From contig NZ_DASUCC010000094.1 in NCBI RefSeq assembly GCF_035762905.1, positions 62,001 to 126,000 on the forward strand: a DNA stretch of 64,000 nt, given 5' to 3'. Below, piece by piece: positions 7,522-16,196 of the stretch (positions within the stretch are counted from its first letter, which is position 1; the number at the start of each line of letters is the position of its first letter). The notes under the pieces are model-generated. The model was given only the letters and a program-made list of their open reading frames with translations, ran no database searches and had not been told where the DNA came from. The stretch comes from DASYTH01 sp035762905 (GTDB taxonomy: Bacteria > Actinomycetota > Actinomycetes > Mycobacteriales > Pseudonocardiaceae). A program made the position numbers and the translations under genes.

Positions 7522-10149
7522 ATGGCGAAAACTCCGTCCAATCGCGTGCCGAGTCCGCGGGTGGCACCGACGCGCGTCCCACGTGTGAAGTTCGTGGGCG
7601 GGCCCGGTGTGCCGCGGCAACGTGGCGGCCTCGAGACGGCGGTACCTGAGCAGCGAAGTTCGCGGGTCGCCCGGGTGAAGGTGGTCGTACCCGCGCTGCC
7701 CGACCGGCTGGTGTCCCGGCCACGGCTGCTCGAGGCGCTTGAGGCCCCCGGACGCACCGTGGCGACGTTGGTCAGCGCCCCGGCCGGGTCGGGCAAGACG
7801 CTGCTGCTCACCGAATGGGTGCACCGGACCGGCGGCATCGGCACCGCCTGGGTCTCGCTGGACGCGGACGACAACAACGATCACCGGTTCTGGTCGGGCG
7901 TGCTCGAGGCGATCGGCGGCTGTGCCTCCGTGCCCGCCACCAACCGCTTGCGCACGATGAAGGTCCCGGCGCGGCCCAGCCGCGATCCGGACTTCCTGGC
8001 CGAGGTCATCGACGGGCTCGAGGCGCTCCCGGAGCCGATCCGGCTGGTCCTCGACGACCTGCACGAGCTGGTCGACTCCGATCCGCTGCGCGGCATCGCG
8101 ACCCTGCTCCGGCACCGGCCGGCCGGGCTGCGACTGGTGATCTCGACCCGCCGGGACCCGCCGCTGCCGCTGGCCCGGCTGCGGATGTCCGGCGAACTGC
8201 GCGAGCTGCGCGCGGCCGACCTCAGGTTCTCCGCCGACGAGGCGGGTGAGCTGCTGCGCGACGCCGGGGTGGCGATCGAGCCCGACCAGGTGCGGGCGCT
8301 GGTCGAGCAGACCGACGGCTGGGCCGCCGGGGTCCGGCTGGCCGCGCTGTCCCTGGCCCAGGTGGACGACCTGGACTCGTTCGTCGCCGGGTTCGCCGGC
8401 AACGACCGGGCCGTCGCCGACTTCCTCATCGACGAGATCCTGTCCCGGATCCCGGCAGAAACCCAGGATTTCCTGCGCACGATCAGCGTGTGCGACCAGG
8501 TGTCCGCGACGCTGGCCGGCGTGCTGTCCGGCCGGGACGACGCCGGTGAGCTGCTCGACGCCCTCGAGCACCAGACCTCACTCGTGATCAGCGTGGCCGC
8601 CGGGCGGCGCTGGTACAAGGTGCATGCCCTGCTCCGCGCCCACCTGCTGGCCGACCTTGGCCGGCGCGGCCCGGACCTGGTGCCGGTGTTGCACCGCAGG
8701 GCCGCCGACTGGCTGGACGTGCACGGCCGGCCGGCGACCGCGCTCGAGCATGCGATCGCGGCCGGGGACCCGGACCATCTCATCCCCATGGTCCGCCGGC
8801 ACGGCCCCGCGCTGGTCCTGTCCGGCCAACACGGCATGGTCCAGCGGGCCATCACCGCCCTCGGCGAGCCGGTCCTGGTCGACGACCCGGGACTGGCGCT
8901 GCTGGCCGCCGAGCTCTTTCTCGAGTCCGGCCGGCCGGGCCCGGCCGAGGTGCTGCTGGTCAACGCCGAGGCCGCCTGGCCTTCCAACGCCGCGCCGGAA
9001 CTGGTCACCCTGCGCCGGTTGATGCGCTGGTCCGGCGCGGAGCCCGGGGAGCAGGCCGTGCGGGCGATGCTGGCCACCGCGCGGGAGAGCGGGTACGAGT
9101 ACCTGGCCGCCCGGTGCCTGATCATGCTGAGCGGCATGGCCGCGGCAGTGGGCGACTACCCGGGCATGACCGCGCTGGCCCGGGAGGCCGAGGCGCTGGT
9201 CGGGGTCCGGCGGTGGAAGCAGACCGCGACCACCGCGGCCACCCTGCTGGCCTACGGCGCGCTGCTGCGCGCCGAGCCGGCCGAGTGCCTGCGGCAGACC
9301 ACCCGGGCGTCCTACCTGATCGACGGCGGGCTGCAGCCGGCCGACGCCGGAGTGCCGCTGCTGGTCGGCGGGCTGACCGGGGCGGCGCTGTTCGACACCG
9401 GGGCCCGCGCGGCCGGGCTGCGGCACCTGCGCGAGGCCCGGCTGTGCGCCGACCCGGATCGGCTGTCCGGTCAGCACGCGGCGCTGGCCGCCATGCTCGA
9501 GCACCGCGCGGCGAGCCTGCTCGGCTACGGCGACGCGAGTCGCGAGGTGCTGGCCTGGTCCCAGCAGACCGTGCCGGCCTCCGGCGAGCTGCTGATCATG
9601 CGCGCCCGGGCCCGGTTGCTGTTCGGCCGCCGCAGGCTGGCCCGGGAGCTGCTCCGGCCGGTGCTGGACGGCTCGACGCCGACCGTGCTGGCCTGGTCGC
9701 TGATCGAGGCGTGGCTGCTGGAGGCCCAGATCGCGCTGGCCGGCGACGACGAGGAGACCCAGGTGCGCCGGGCGATCGGCCGGGCGGTGGCCGTTGCCGA
9801 GTCGCTGGATGTGCTCTACCCGCTGGTGTTCGCCCCACCCGAGGTGCTCTCCCGGTTGCCACGGGGCCGGTTCACGTCCAGCGTCACCGCGACCCGCGCC
9901 GCGCTGCACACGCGGCCCGCTCCGGTGGCCCTGACCGACCGGGAGCGCACGGTGCTGCAACTCCTTCCGACGGTGCGGTCTCTCGATGAGATCGCCGACG
10001 ACCTCACCCTGTCCACCAACACCGTCAAGACCCACATCCGCACGCTCTACGGCAAGCTCGGCGTCGGCACCCGCCGCGACGCCGTGGACGCGGCGCGGCG
10101 TGGCGGGCTGCTCGAAGCCACCAGCCCGGGTCTGGAGTCATGTCCGTAG
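7522..10149 (+). CDS. large ATP-binding LuxR-family regulator (MalT-like), first of a pair
   Basis: An 875-residue transcription activator of the signal-transduction ATPase (STAND) class. The Walker A motif SAPAGSGKT lies near 85-93, followed by WVSLDADDNN, LRLVLDDLHEL (Walker B) and ISTRRDPPLPLARLR, as in MalT. TPR-like helical repeats fill the middle. The C-terminal LuxR helix-turn-helix is LTDRERTVLQLL...EIADDLTLSTNTVKTHIRTLY. The N-terminal 50 residues are an unusual basic, proline-rich extension. The ATG at 7522 is chosen; an ATG at 7474 is in frame but has no ribosome site. The stop overlaps the start of the next MalT-like gene. The inducer and target are unknown. Confidence 0.9.
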   Translation: MAKTPSNRVPSPRVAPTRVPRVKFVGGPGVPRQRGGLETAVPEQRSSRVARVKVVVPALPDRLVSRPRLLEALEAPGRTVATLVSAPAGSGKTLLLTEWVHRTGGIGTAWVSLDADDNNDHRFWSGVLEAIGGCASVPATNRLRTMKVPARPSRDPDFLAEVIDGLEALPEPIRLVLDDLHELVDSDPLRGIATLLRHRPAGLRLVISTRRDPPLPLARLRMSGELRELRAADLRFSADEAGELLRDAGVAIEPDQVRALVEQTDGWAAGVRLAALSLAQVDDLDSFVAGFAGNDRAVADFLIDEILSRIPAETQDFLRTISVCDQVSATLAGVLSGRDDAGELLDALEHQTSLVISVAAGRRWYKVHALLRAHLLADLGRRGPDLVPVLHRRAADWLDVHGRPATALEHAIAAGDPDHLIPMVRRHGPALVLSGQHGMVQRAITALGEPVLVDDPGLALLAAELFLESGRPGPAEVLLVNAEAAWPSNAAPELVTLRRLMRWSGAEPGEQAVRAMLATARESGYEYLAARCLIMLSGMAAAVGDYPGMTALAREAEALVGVRRWKQTATTAATLLAYGALLRAEPAECLRQTTRASYLIDGGLQPADAGVPLLVGGLTGAALFDTGARAAGLRHLREARLCADPDRLSGQHAALAAMLEHRAASLLGYGDASREVLAWSQQTVPASGELLIMRARARLLFGRRRLARELLRPVLDGSTPTVLAWSLIEAWLLEAQIALAGDDEETQVRRAIGRAVAVAESLDVLYPLVFAPPEVLSRLPRGRFTSSVTATRAALHTRPAPVALTDRERTVLQLLPTVRSLDEIADDLTLSTNTVKTHIRTLYGKLGVGTRRDAVDAARRGGLLEATSPGLESCP

Positions 10150-12722
10150 CACGTGCCCCGGGTCGGGACAACCCGGCCCGGGGGCACCTGCAGGCCTCCC
10201 GCATCCCGCACGCCAAGCTCGCCGTCCCGGCGGTCCCCCCGGGCTTCGTGCCGCGCCCGGCCGTCCGCGAGCTGATCGTGCGGGCGACCGAGGGACCGTT
10301 GACCGTGGTCAACGCGCCGGCCGGCTACGGCAAGACCGCGGTGCTGGCCGACGCCGCCGGCCCGGACACCGCCTGGGTGTCGGTGGACGCCGACGACAAC
10401 GACCCGGTCCGGTTCTGGTCGGCCGTGCTGCTGGCGCTCGCCGGCTGCGAGGCGGTGCCGCCGGACAGCCCGCTGCGGACGCTCGTCCCGCCCGCGACGC
10501 CGGACGCGCCGGGGTTCCTGGCCGAACTGGTCGACGTGTTGGACACGCTGCCGGTGCCGGTCCGGCTGGTGCTGGACAACGCCCAGGATCTGGTCAACGA
10601 CGGGCTCATGCACGGGCTGGCCACGCTGATCCGGCACCACCCCAGCGGGCTGCGGCTGGTGCTGTCCACCCGGCTCAACCCGGCGCTGCCGCTGGCCCGG
10701 GTGCGCCTGCAGGGCGGGCTGACCGACATCCGCGCCGACGATTTGCGGTTCTCGGCCGCCGACGCCGGTCGGCTGCTCCAGGCGGCCGGCGTCGAGCTGG
10801 ACGAGCAACGCACCCAGGCGCTGGTCACGCACACCGACGGCTGGCCGGCGGCGCTGCGCTGGGCGGCGCTGTCACTGCGCGAGGCGGATGACCCGGACCG
10901 GTTTCTGGCCGGGTTCGCCGGCGACGACCGGTCGGTGGCCGACTACCTGATCGACGAGGTGCTCGGTCGGCTGCCCGAGGACAAGGCCGAGTTGCTCCGG
11001 CTGGTCAGCATCTGCGACGAGGTGCCGGCGGCGCTGGCCGCCGAGCTGGCCGGCCGGGACGACGCGGCGGCGTTATTGGACGAGCTGGAGCGGGAGACCT
11101 CGCTGATGGCCCGGGTCGGCGGCAGCGAGCCGGCCTACCGGATGCAGATCCTGCTGCGCTCGTACCTGCGCGCCGACCTGTACCGGCGCCAGCCCGAACA
11201 CGCGCACGAGCTGCACGGCATGGCCACCCGGTGGTTCGCCGCGCACCAGCGGATCCCGCAGGCGCTCGAGCACGCGGTCCGGTCCGGCGGCGAGGTCACC
11301 ACGCACGGGCTGCTCCGCCGGCACGGGCTGGCCATGGTGCTCACCGGCCAGCACCTGGCGTTCCGGGCCGCCTATGACGGGCTCGACCGGGACGGCGTGG
11401 ACCCCTGGCTGGCCCTGGTCTCGGCGCTGCAACACCTGCAGGTGGGTGAGCTTGCGGCGGTGGTGGCCGAACTGGACCGGTGCCGGCAGGACTGGCCGGC
11501 GGTCGACGACCCGGACCTGGCGCTGCTGTCCCGGCTGGTCGAGGCGCAGCTCACGGTCGCCTCCGGGGCCTGGCCGGTGGCCCATGTGCATCCCACCCCG
11601 GCGGCGACCGAGCTGGTGGCCTGGGCCCGGCTGGATTCCGGCTGGGCGATGCTGCGGGCCGGCGAGCGCGACGCCGCCGCGCAGGAGCTGGCCGAGGCGT
11701 TGCGCCTGGCCCGCAACGACGGGCTGCGGTACCTGGTCATGCAGGCGCTGGCCACGCTCGGCATGCTCCGGGCGCGGGACGGGGACTACTCGGGCATGCG
11801 GTCCGCGTGCGCCGAGGCGGTCACGATCGCCGAGCAGCACGGCTGGCAGCGGTCGCCGTGGCTGGCCGAGTGCCAGCTGCTGATCGCGTTCGGCTGCCTG
11901 CTGCACGTGGACACCGCGGGCGGCGCCCGGCACGCGGCCTACGCGCTGTCCACGGCCAGCCGGCCGACGCTGCGCTCGCTGGCCCAGTTCGCCGAGGGGG
12001 CCGCCCAGTTCGACGCCGGCCACCGGCAGGCCGGGCTGGCCGCGATGCGCCAGTCCCGCCGGGCGCTTGCCGAGGTCGCGCTGGTCGCCGAGCTGACCGC
12101 CGTCCTGGCCACCTTCGAGTACGAGGCGGAGATCCTGGTCGGGCTGGACACCGAGGCGCGGGAGACGCTGTCCTGGGCGCGCGAACGCCTGCCGCCGTGC
12201 GCGGAGCTGGCCCTGATGCAGGCCTGGGGCCACGGCGGCGACCTCGCCGCGATCGACGCCGGGCCGGCGCTGCTGGCCACCACCCCGGTGTACGCCCAGC
12301 TCCTGCGCACCGCCTTGGCGCTGCGGTCCAACCAGCGCACCACCGCCCGCCGGGCGCTCGGGGCCGCGCTCACCCTGGCCGAGCCGCACGTGCTGATCCG
12401 CCCGTTCGCCGCGACCGAGACGTCGGTCTGGCGACTGCTGGTCGAGCAGGCCGGCGGGTTCGGCCCGGCCGGCGAGTTCGCCGATCAGGTCCGCGCGGTG
12501 CTCGCCCCGTTGCAGGCCAAGCCGATCCACGGCACGCTCACCAGCCAGCAGCGGATCGTCCTCATGCGACTGTCCTCGTCCCGCTCGCTCACCGAGATCG
12601 CCGAGGAGCTGTCCGTCTCGGTCAACACGGTCAAGACCCACGTCCGCGCGATCTACGTCAAGCTCGGCGTGAACAACCGCCGCGACGCGGTGGTCGCCGC
12701 CCGCGAGCACGGCCTGACCTGA
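10140..12722 (+). CDS. large ATP-binding LuxR-family regulator (MalT-like), second of a pair
   Basis: An 860-residue paralogue of the preceding gene. It has the same order: basic leader, Walker A VNAPAGYGKT near 57-66, WVSVDADDNDPVRFW, VRLVLDNAQDLV, STRLNPALPLARVR, a long TPR-like section, and a C-terminal LuxR helix-turn-helix (LTSQQRIVLMRLSSSRSLTEI, then VNTVKTHVRAIYVKLGV). The Walker B aspartates are DNAQ rather than the DDLH of its neighbour. The ATG overlaps the previous gene by 10 nt, so the pair is co-translated and may act as a heteromeric complex. That is inference. It is convergent with the XRE/MmyB gene, three bases apart. Confidence 0.9.
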   Translation: MSVARAPGRDNPARGHLQASRIPHAKLAVPAVPPGFVPRPAVRELIVRATEGPLTVVNAPAGYGKTAVLADAAGPDTAWVSVDADDNDPVRFWSAVLLALAGCEAVPPDSPLRTLVPPATPDAPGFLAELVDVLDTLPVPVRLVLDNAQDLVNDGLMHGLATLIRHHPSGLRLVLSTRLNPALPLARVRLQGGLTDIRADDLRFSAADAGRLLQAAGVELDEQRTQALVTHTDGWPAALRWAALSLREADDPDRFLAGFAGDDRSVADYLIDEVLGRLPEDKAELLRLVSICDEVPAALAAELAGRDDAAALLDELERETSLMARVGGSEPAYRMQILLRSYLRADLYRRQPEHAHELHGMATRWFAAHQRIPQALEHAVRSGGEVTTHGLLRRHGLAMVLTGQHLAFRAAYDGLDRDGVDPWLALVSALQHLQVGELAAVVAELDRCRQDWPAVDDPDLALLSRLVEAQLTVASGAWPVAHVHPTPAATELVAWARLDSGWAMLRAGERDAAAQELAEALRLARNDGLRYLVMQALATLGMLRARDGDYSGMRSACAEAVTIAEQHGWQRSPWLAECQLLIAFGCLLHVDTAGGARHAAYALSTASRPTLRSLAQFAEGAAQFDAGHRQAGLAAMRQSRRALAEVALVAELTAVLATFEYEAEILVGLDTEARETLSWARERLPPCAELALMQAWGHGGDLAAIDAGPALLATTPVYAQLLRTALALRSNQRTTARRALGAALTLAEPHVLIRPFAATETSVWRLLVEQAGGFGPAGEFADQVRAVLAPLQAKPIHGTLTSQQRIVLMRLSSSRSLTEIAEELSVSVNTVKTHVRAIYVKLGVNNRRDAVVAAREHGLT

Positions 12723-12725
12723 ACC

Positions 12726-13565
12726 TCAGCCGGTCACCACGCGCAGCGGGGCGGTCAGCCGGTCCAGCGCGGCGGTGCTGGGCTCGTCGGCCGGCAGGTA
12801 GGCGATCATGCGCTGGCCGTCCGGCAGGTCGAGGGATTCGAAGGCCAGCCGGAGCGGGCCGAGGGTGGGGTGGGTGAGCCGACCGTCGCCGGCCCGGGCG
12901 GGTTGCGTGGTGACCGCGGACCAGCGCCGCGCGAACGCGACCCCTGCGGTGACGGTCAGCTCGTCGGCCAGCGCGACGGCGTGCGGGTCGGGGCCGGTGG
13001 TGTCGACCTTGAGCTGGTTCACCAGGTCGTCGGCCAGCCGGTCCCAATCCGGATACGCGGCGCGGGCCCGCGGGTCGGTGAACACGAACCGCAGCAGGTT
13101 CGGGTGCTCGGATTCCAGCACGCCGAGCGGGCCGAACAGCCGGGTGTAGCCGGCGGTGTGCGCCAGCACGTCGCCGATCCGGTTGAGCAGCACGGCCGGG
13201 GTGGGTTCGAGCCGGTCGAGCAGCGCCCGCACGGTGGGCCGGACGGTGCGGACCGGGGGAGTGGCGTTCGGGCACACCATCAGGCCGCCACCCGCCACCT
13301 TGGCCAGCAGCCGCAGGTGGTTGCGCTCGTCCGCGGACATCCGCAGCGCGTCCGCGAGCGCGCCGAGCACCTGCACCGAGGGGTGCCGGTCGCGGCCCTG
13401 TTCCAGCCGGGCCAGGTACTCCACGCTGATCCCGGCGAGCGTGGCCAGTTCGGCCCGGCGCAGGCCGGGCGCGCGCCGCCGGGGACCCGCGGTGAGGCCG
13501 ACGTCGGTGGGGGTGGTCGCGTCCCGGCGGGCGCGCAGGAACGCGCCCAGCTCGTTGTCCGCCAT
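12726..13565 (-). CDS. XRE-family regulator with MmyB-like ligand-binding domain
   Basis: A 279-residue regulator. The N-terminal helix-turn-helix (RAELATLAGISVEYLARLEQGRDRHPS) is followed by the MmyB-like domain (DERNHLRLLAKVAGG, then LNRIGDVLAHTAGYTRLFGPL, NLLRFVFTDPRARAAYPDWD). These proteins are common in actinomycetes and often control a divergently transcribed oxidoreductase. Here the divergent neighbour is the SDR gene, 103 bp away, a likely target. The start is ATG 13565 (MADNELGAFLRARRD). Confidence 0.92.
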   Translation of the reverse strand: MADNELGAFLRARRDATTPTDVGLTAGPRRRAPGLRRAELATLAGISVEYLARLEQGRDRHPSVQVLGALADALRMSADERNHLRLLAKVAGGGLMVCPNATPPVRTVRPTVRALLDRLEPTPAVLLNRIGDVLAHTAGYTRLFGPLGVLESEHPNLLRFVFTDPRARAAYPDWDRLADDLVNQLKVDTTGPDPHAVALADELTVTAGVAFARRWSAVTTQPARAGDGRLTHPTLGPLRLAFESLDLPDGQRMIAYLPADEPSTAALDRLTAPLRVVTG

Positions 13566-13668
13566 GCGACCGAACCTACCGGCTGGCGCCGGTCGCGAGG
13601 GTGGCCCTGGCAGGGCGAGCCTCGGCCCGGCCTTCCGCACCGGCGCCCGGCCCGGCAGCGTGCCGGGC

Positions 13669-14424
13669 ATGGACATGGGAATCGACGGCCGCACCGTGAT
13701 CGTGACCGGTGCCTCCGGGGGGCTGGGCCGCGACATCGCGCGCGGGTTCGGCGCCGAGGGGGCCGACGTGGTGCTGACCTATCACCGGGCCCGGCCCGAC
13801 GCCGAGCGGATCGCCAAGGAGATCGGCGAGCGCGCCATCGTGGTGCCGCACGACCTGGCCGACCCGGGTGCGGCGGACGCGGTGCTGCGGGCGGCGCTGG
13901 ACTGGACCGGACGGGTGGACGTGCTGGTGAACAACGCGGTGGTGTGGGGCAGCACGGATCCCGGCCAGGAGCTCTCCTTCGACCAGGTTCCGGACGAGCA
14001 GTGGACGGCCATGCTGCGGGCCAACATCGAGGGCGCGCTGCGGCTGTCCCGGGCGGTCGCGCCGGTCCTGCGGGAGCGCCGCTGGGGCCGGCTGGTGCAC
14101 ATCTCGTCCAGCATCGCCACCGACGGCATGGCCGGCGGGGAGTACTACGGCGCCGCCAAGGCCGCGCTGCACGGGTTCAGCCGGTCGGTCGCCTTCAGCC
14201 TCGGCCGGCACGGCGACATCCTGTCCAACGTGGTGCAGCCCGGCCTGACCCGCACCGACACCAACGCCGAGATCACCGGCGCGGCCGCGGAGCAGTACAG
14301 CTCGCTGGCCGCGCTCGGCCGGCTGCTGACCGCCGCCGAGGTCGCCGGCCCGGTCGTCTACCTCGGCTCGGCCGCCAACACCGGCATCACCGGCCAGGTG
14401 ATCGAGGTCAGCGGCGGAACCTGA
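13669..14424 (+). CDS. short-chain dehydrogenase/reductase
   Basis: A 251-residue classical SDR with the cofactor motif TGASGGLG (13-20), NNAVVWG, ISSS and the active-site YGAAK, ending VIEVSGGT. It should be an NAD(P)(H)-dependent oxidoreductase of FabG-like type. A basic residue in YHRARPDAER after the second strand suggests NADP(H). ATG 13669 is used; ATG 13675 is an alternative. It is divergent from an MmyB-type regulator, the usual genetic setting for a repressor-controlled oxidoreductase, and convergent with gnd (3 bases between stops). The substrate is unknown. Confidence 0.9.
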   Translation: MDMGIDGRTVIVTGASGGLGRDIARGFGAEGADVVLTYHRARPDAERIAKEIGERAIVVPHDLADPGAADAVLRAALDWTGRVDVLVNNAVVWGSTDPGQELSFDQVPDEQWTAMLRANIEGALRLSRAVAPVLRERRWGRLVHISSSIATDGMAGGEYYGAAKAALHGFSRSVAFSLGRHGDILSNVVQPGLTRTDTNAEITGAAAEQYSSLAALGRLLTAAEVAGPVVYLGSAANTGITGQVIEVSGGT

Positions 14425-14427
14425 TCA

Positions 14428-15864
14428 TCAGACGCCGACCTCGCGGCGGTCCTCCGACCAGCGGGTGTGGAAGCTGCCCTCCCGGTCCACCCGGCGGTAG
14501 GTGTGCGCGCCGAAGAAGTCGCGCTGGCCCTGGATCAGCGCGGCCGGCAGCCGGATCGCGCGCAGGCCGTCGTAGTAGGCCAGCGACGAGGAGAACGCCG
14601 GGGTCGGGATGCCGGCCTGGGCGGCGTGCGCCACCACCCGGCGCCAGGCGTCCTGGCCGGCCGCCACCGCGTCCCGGAAGTACGGGTCGACCAGCAGGCT
14701 GGGCAGCTCCGGGTCGCTCGCGTAGGCCTCCCGGATCCGGTCCAGGAACCGGGCCCGGATGATGCAGCCGCCGCGCCAGATGGTGGCGGTGGCGCCAAGG
14801 TCGATGTTCCAGCCGTACTCGACGCTTGCCGCCGCCATCTGGTCGTAGCCCTGCGCGTAGGCCACCACCTTCGAGGCGTACAGCGCCTTGCGCACGTCGT
14901 CGACGAAGGTGTCCCGGTCGCCGAGCGGCACCGCCGAGCTGGGTCCGGGCAGCGCCGCCTGGGCGGCGGCGCGCTGCTCCGGGTGCGCGGACAGCGCCCG
15001 GGCGAAGGTGGCCTCGGCGATCCCGGTGACCGGCGCGCCGAGGTCCAGCGCGGTCTGCACGGTCCACCGGCCGGTGCCCTTCTGCTCGGCCTGGTCCAGT
15101 ATCACGTCGACGAACGGCGAGCCGGTCGCGGCGTCGACGTGGCCGAGCACCTCGGCGGTGATCTCGATCAGGAACGACTCCAGGTCGCCGCTGTTCCATT
15201 CGGCGAAGATCGCGGCCAGTTCGGCCGGCTCGGCCTTCAGGCCGTCCCGGAGCAGGTGGTACGCCTCGGCGATCAGCTGCATGTCGGCGTACTCGATGCC
15301 GTTGTGCACCATCTTGACGAAATGCCCGGCGCCGTCCGGCCCGATGTGGGTGCAGCACGGCGTTCCGTCCACCCGCGCGGCGATCTCTTCGAACATCGGG
15401 CCGAGCGTGGCGTAGGACTCGGCCGAGCCGCCCGGCATGATGCTCGGGCCGAGCAGCGCGCCCTCCTCGCCGCCGGACACGCCGGCCCCGACGAAGTGCA
15501 GGTCGCGCTCGCGCAGGACGGCCTCGCGGCGCCGGGTGTCGGCGAAGTGCGCGTTGCCGCAGTCGATCACGATGTCGCCCGGGTCGAGCAGCGGGGTCAG
15601 CTCCTCGATCACCGCGTCGGTCGGGCCACCCGCCTGCACCATGATCACCACCCGGCGGGGCCGTTCCAGCGCCGCGACGAAGTCGGCGAGCGACTCGGTC
15701 GGCACGAACGTGCCCTCGTCGCCGTGCTCGGCGACCAGCGACCTGGTCCGGGCGGCGGTGCGGTTGTGCAGGGCCACCGCGTACCCGTGCCGCGCGAGGT
15801 TGCGGGCCAGGTTGCGGCCCATGACCGCCAGCCCGGTGACGCCGATCTGTGCCTGGGTTGCCAT
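14428..15864 (-). CDS. gnd: 6-phosphogluconate dehydrogenase, decarboxylating
   Basis: A 478-residue cytoplasmic enzyme of the oxidative pentose phosphate pathway (6-phosphogluconate + NADP+ to ribulose 5-phosphate + CO2 + NADPH). It has the N-terminal Rossmann motif GLAVMGRNLARNLA, the NRT of the NADP site, GAGVSGGEEGALLGPSIMPGG, the catalytic block GHFVKMVHNGIEY, and the C-terminal GQRDFFGAHTYRRVD. Length fits the dimeric long-chain type. The start is fixed by GGGAGGA six bases before ATG 15864. It stands alone, without zwf or transaldolase nearby. Confidence 0.97.
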   Translation of the reverse strand: MATQAQIGVTGLAVMGRNLARNLARHGYAVALHNRTAARTRSLVAEHGDEGTFVPTESLADFVAALERPRRVVIMVQAGGPTDAVIEELTPLLDPGDIVIDCGNAHFADTRRREAVLRERDLHFVGAGVSGGEEGALLGPSIMPGGSAESYATLGPMFEEIAARVDGTPCCTHIGPDGAGHFVKMVHNGIEYADMQLIAEAYHLLRDGLKAEPAELAAIFAEWNSGDLESFLIEITAEVLGHVDAATGSPFVDVILDQAEQKGTGRWTVQTALDLGAPVTGIAEATFARALSAHPEQRAAAQAALPGPSSAVPLGDRDTFVDDVRKALYASKVVAYAQGYDQMAAASVEYGWNIDLGATATIWRGGCIIRARFLDRIREAYASDPELPSLLVDPYFRDAVAAGQDAWRRVVAHAAQAGIPTPAFSSSLAYYDGLRAIRLPAALIQGQRDFFGAHTYRRVDREGSFHTRWSEDRREVGV

Positions 15865-15938
15865 CAGGGGTCCTCCCATGGAAGCTGCTCCCCGCCACCG
15901 TATGGGGTGCCGCCCCGGCCGGGTGTGCGCGGGCTTGC

Positions 15939-16133
15939 TCAACCCTCGTGCTGGCCGCGCGAGGACCGCTGTGGATCCTCGATCCGCTCGTCGTCCCCCT
16001 CGGTCAGGGTGCGCTCGCGTTCCTCGTCCAGGATCCGGCGCATCGTCCGCGCGGCCCGACGTAATCGCCAGGCCACCAGGAGCACGAGCAGCCCGGCCAG
16101 CGCCGCGCCGCCGATCCACAGGGCGGTGTCCAT
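15939..16133 (-). CDS. small single-span membrane protein
   Basis: A 64-residue protein with one membrane helix (ALWIGGAALAGLLVLLVAW, about residues 4-22) followed by a highly charged cytoplasmic tail (RLRRAARTMRRILDEERER). I do not recognise the family. ATG 16133 is used; GTG 16142 is in frame. No clear ribosome site is visible. Codon bias fits coding, and no other gene occupies the stretch. It lies between gnd and the chemoreceptor. Confidence 0.5.
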   Translation of the reverse strand: MDTALWIGGAALAGLLVLLVAWRLRRAARTMRRILDEERERTLTEGDDERIEDPQRSSRGQHEG

Positions 16134-16147
16134 GGCGGACACACGAT

Positions 16148-16180
16148 CCCGGCCGGCCGGTGGTTCATCATCCGGCCGGG
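16148..16180 (-). terminator. candidate terminator hairpin after the chemoreceptor gene
   Basis: The 9-bp inverted repeat CCCGGCCGG/CCGGCCGGG with a 15-nt loop lies just downstream of the chemoreceptor stop at 16197. No T-run follows. It is GC-rich, so a chance hairpin is possible. Confidence 0.4.
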
Positions 16181-16196
16181 AACTTGCAGACCGGGC

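Noticed and set aside
8578..10035. Long minus-strand frames inside the LuxR regulator genes
   Set aside because: Composition is typical of antisense frames in GC-rich genes and no motif is present.
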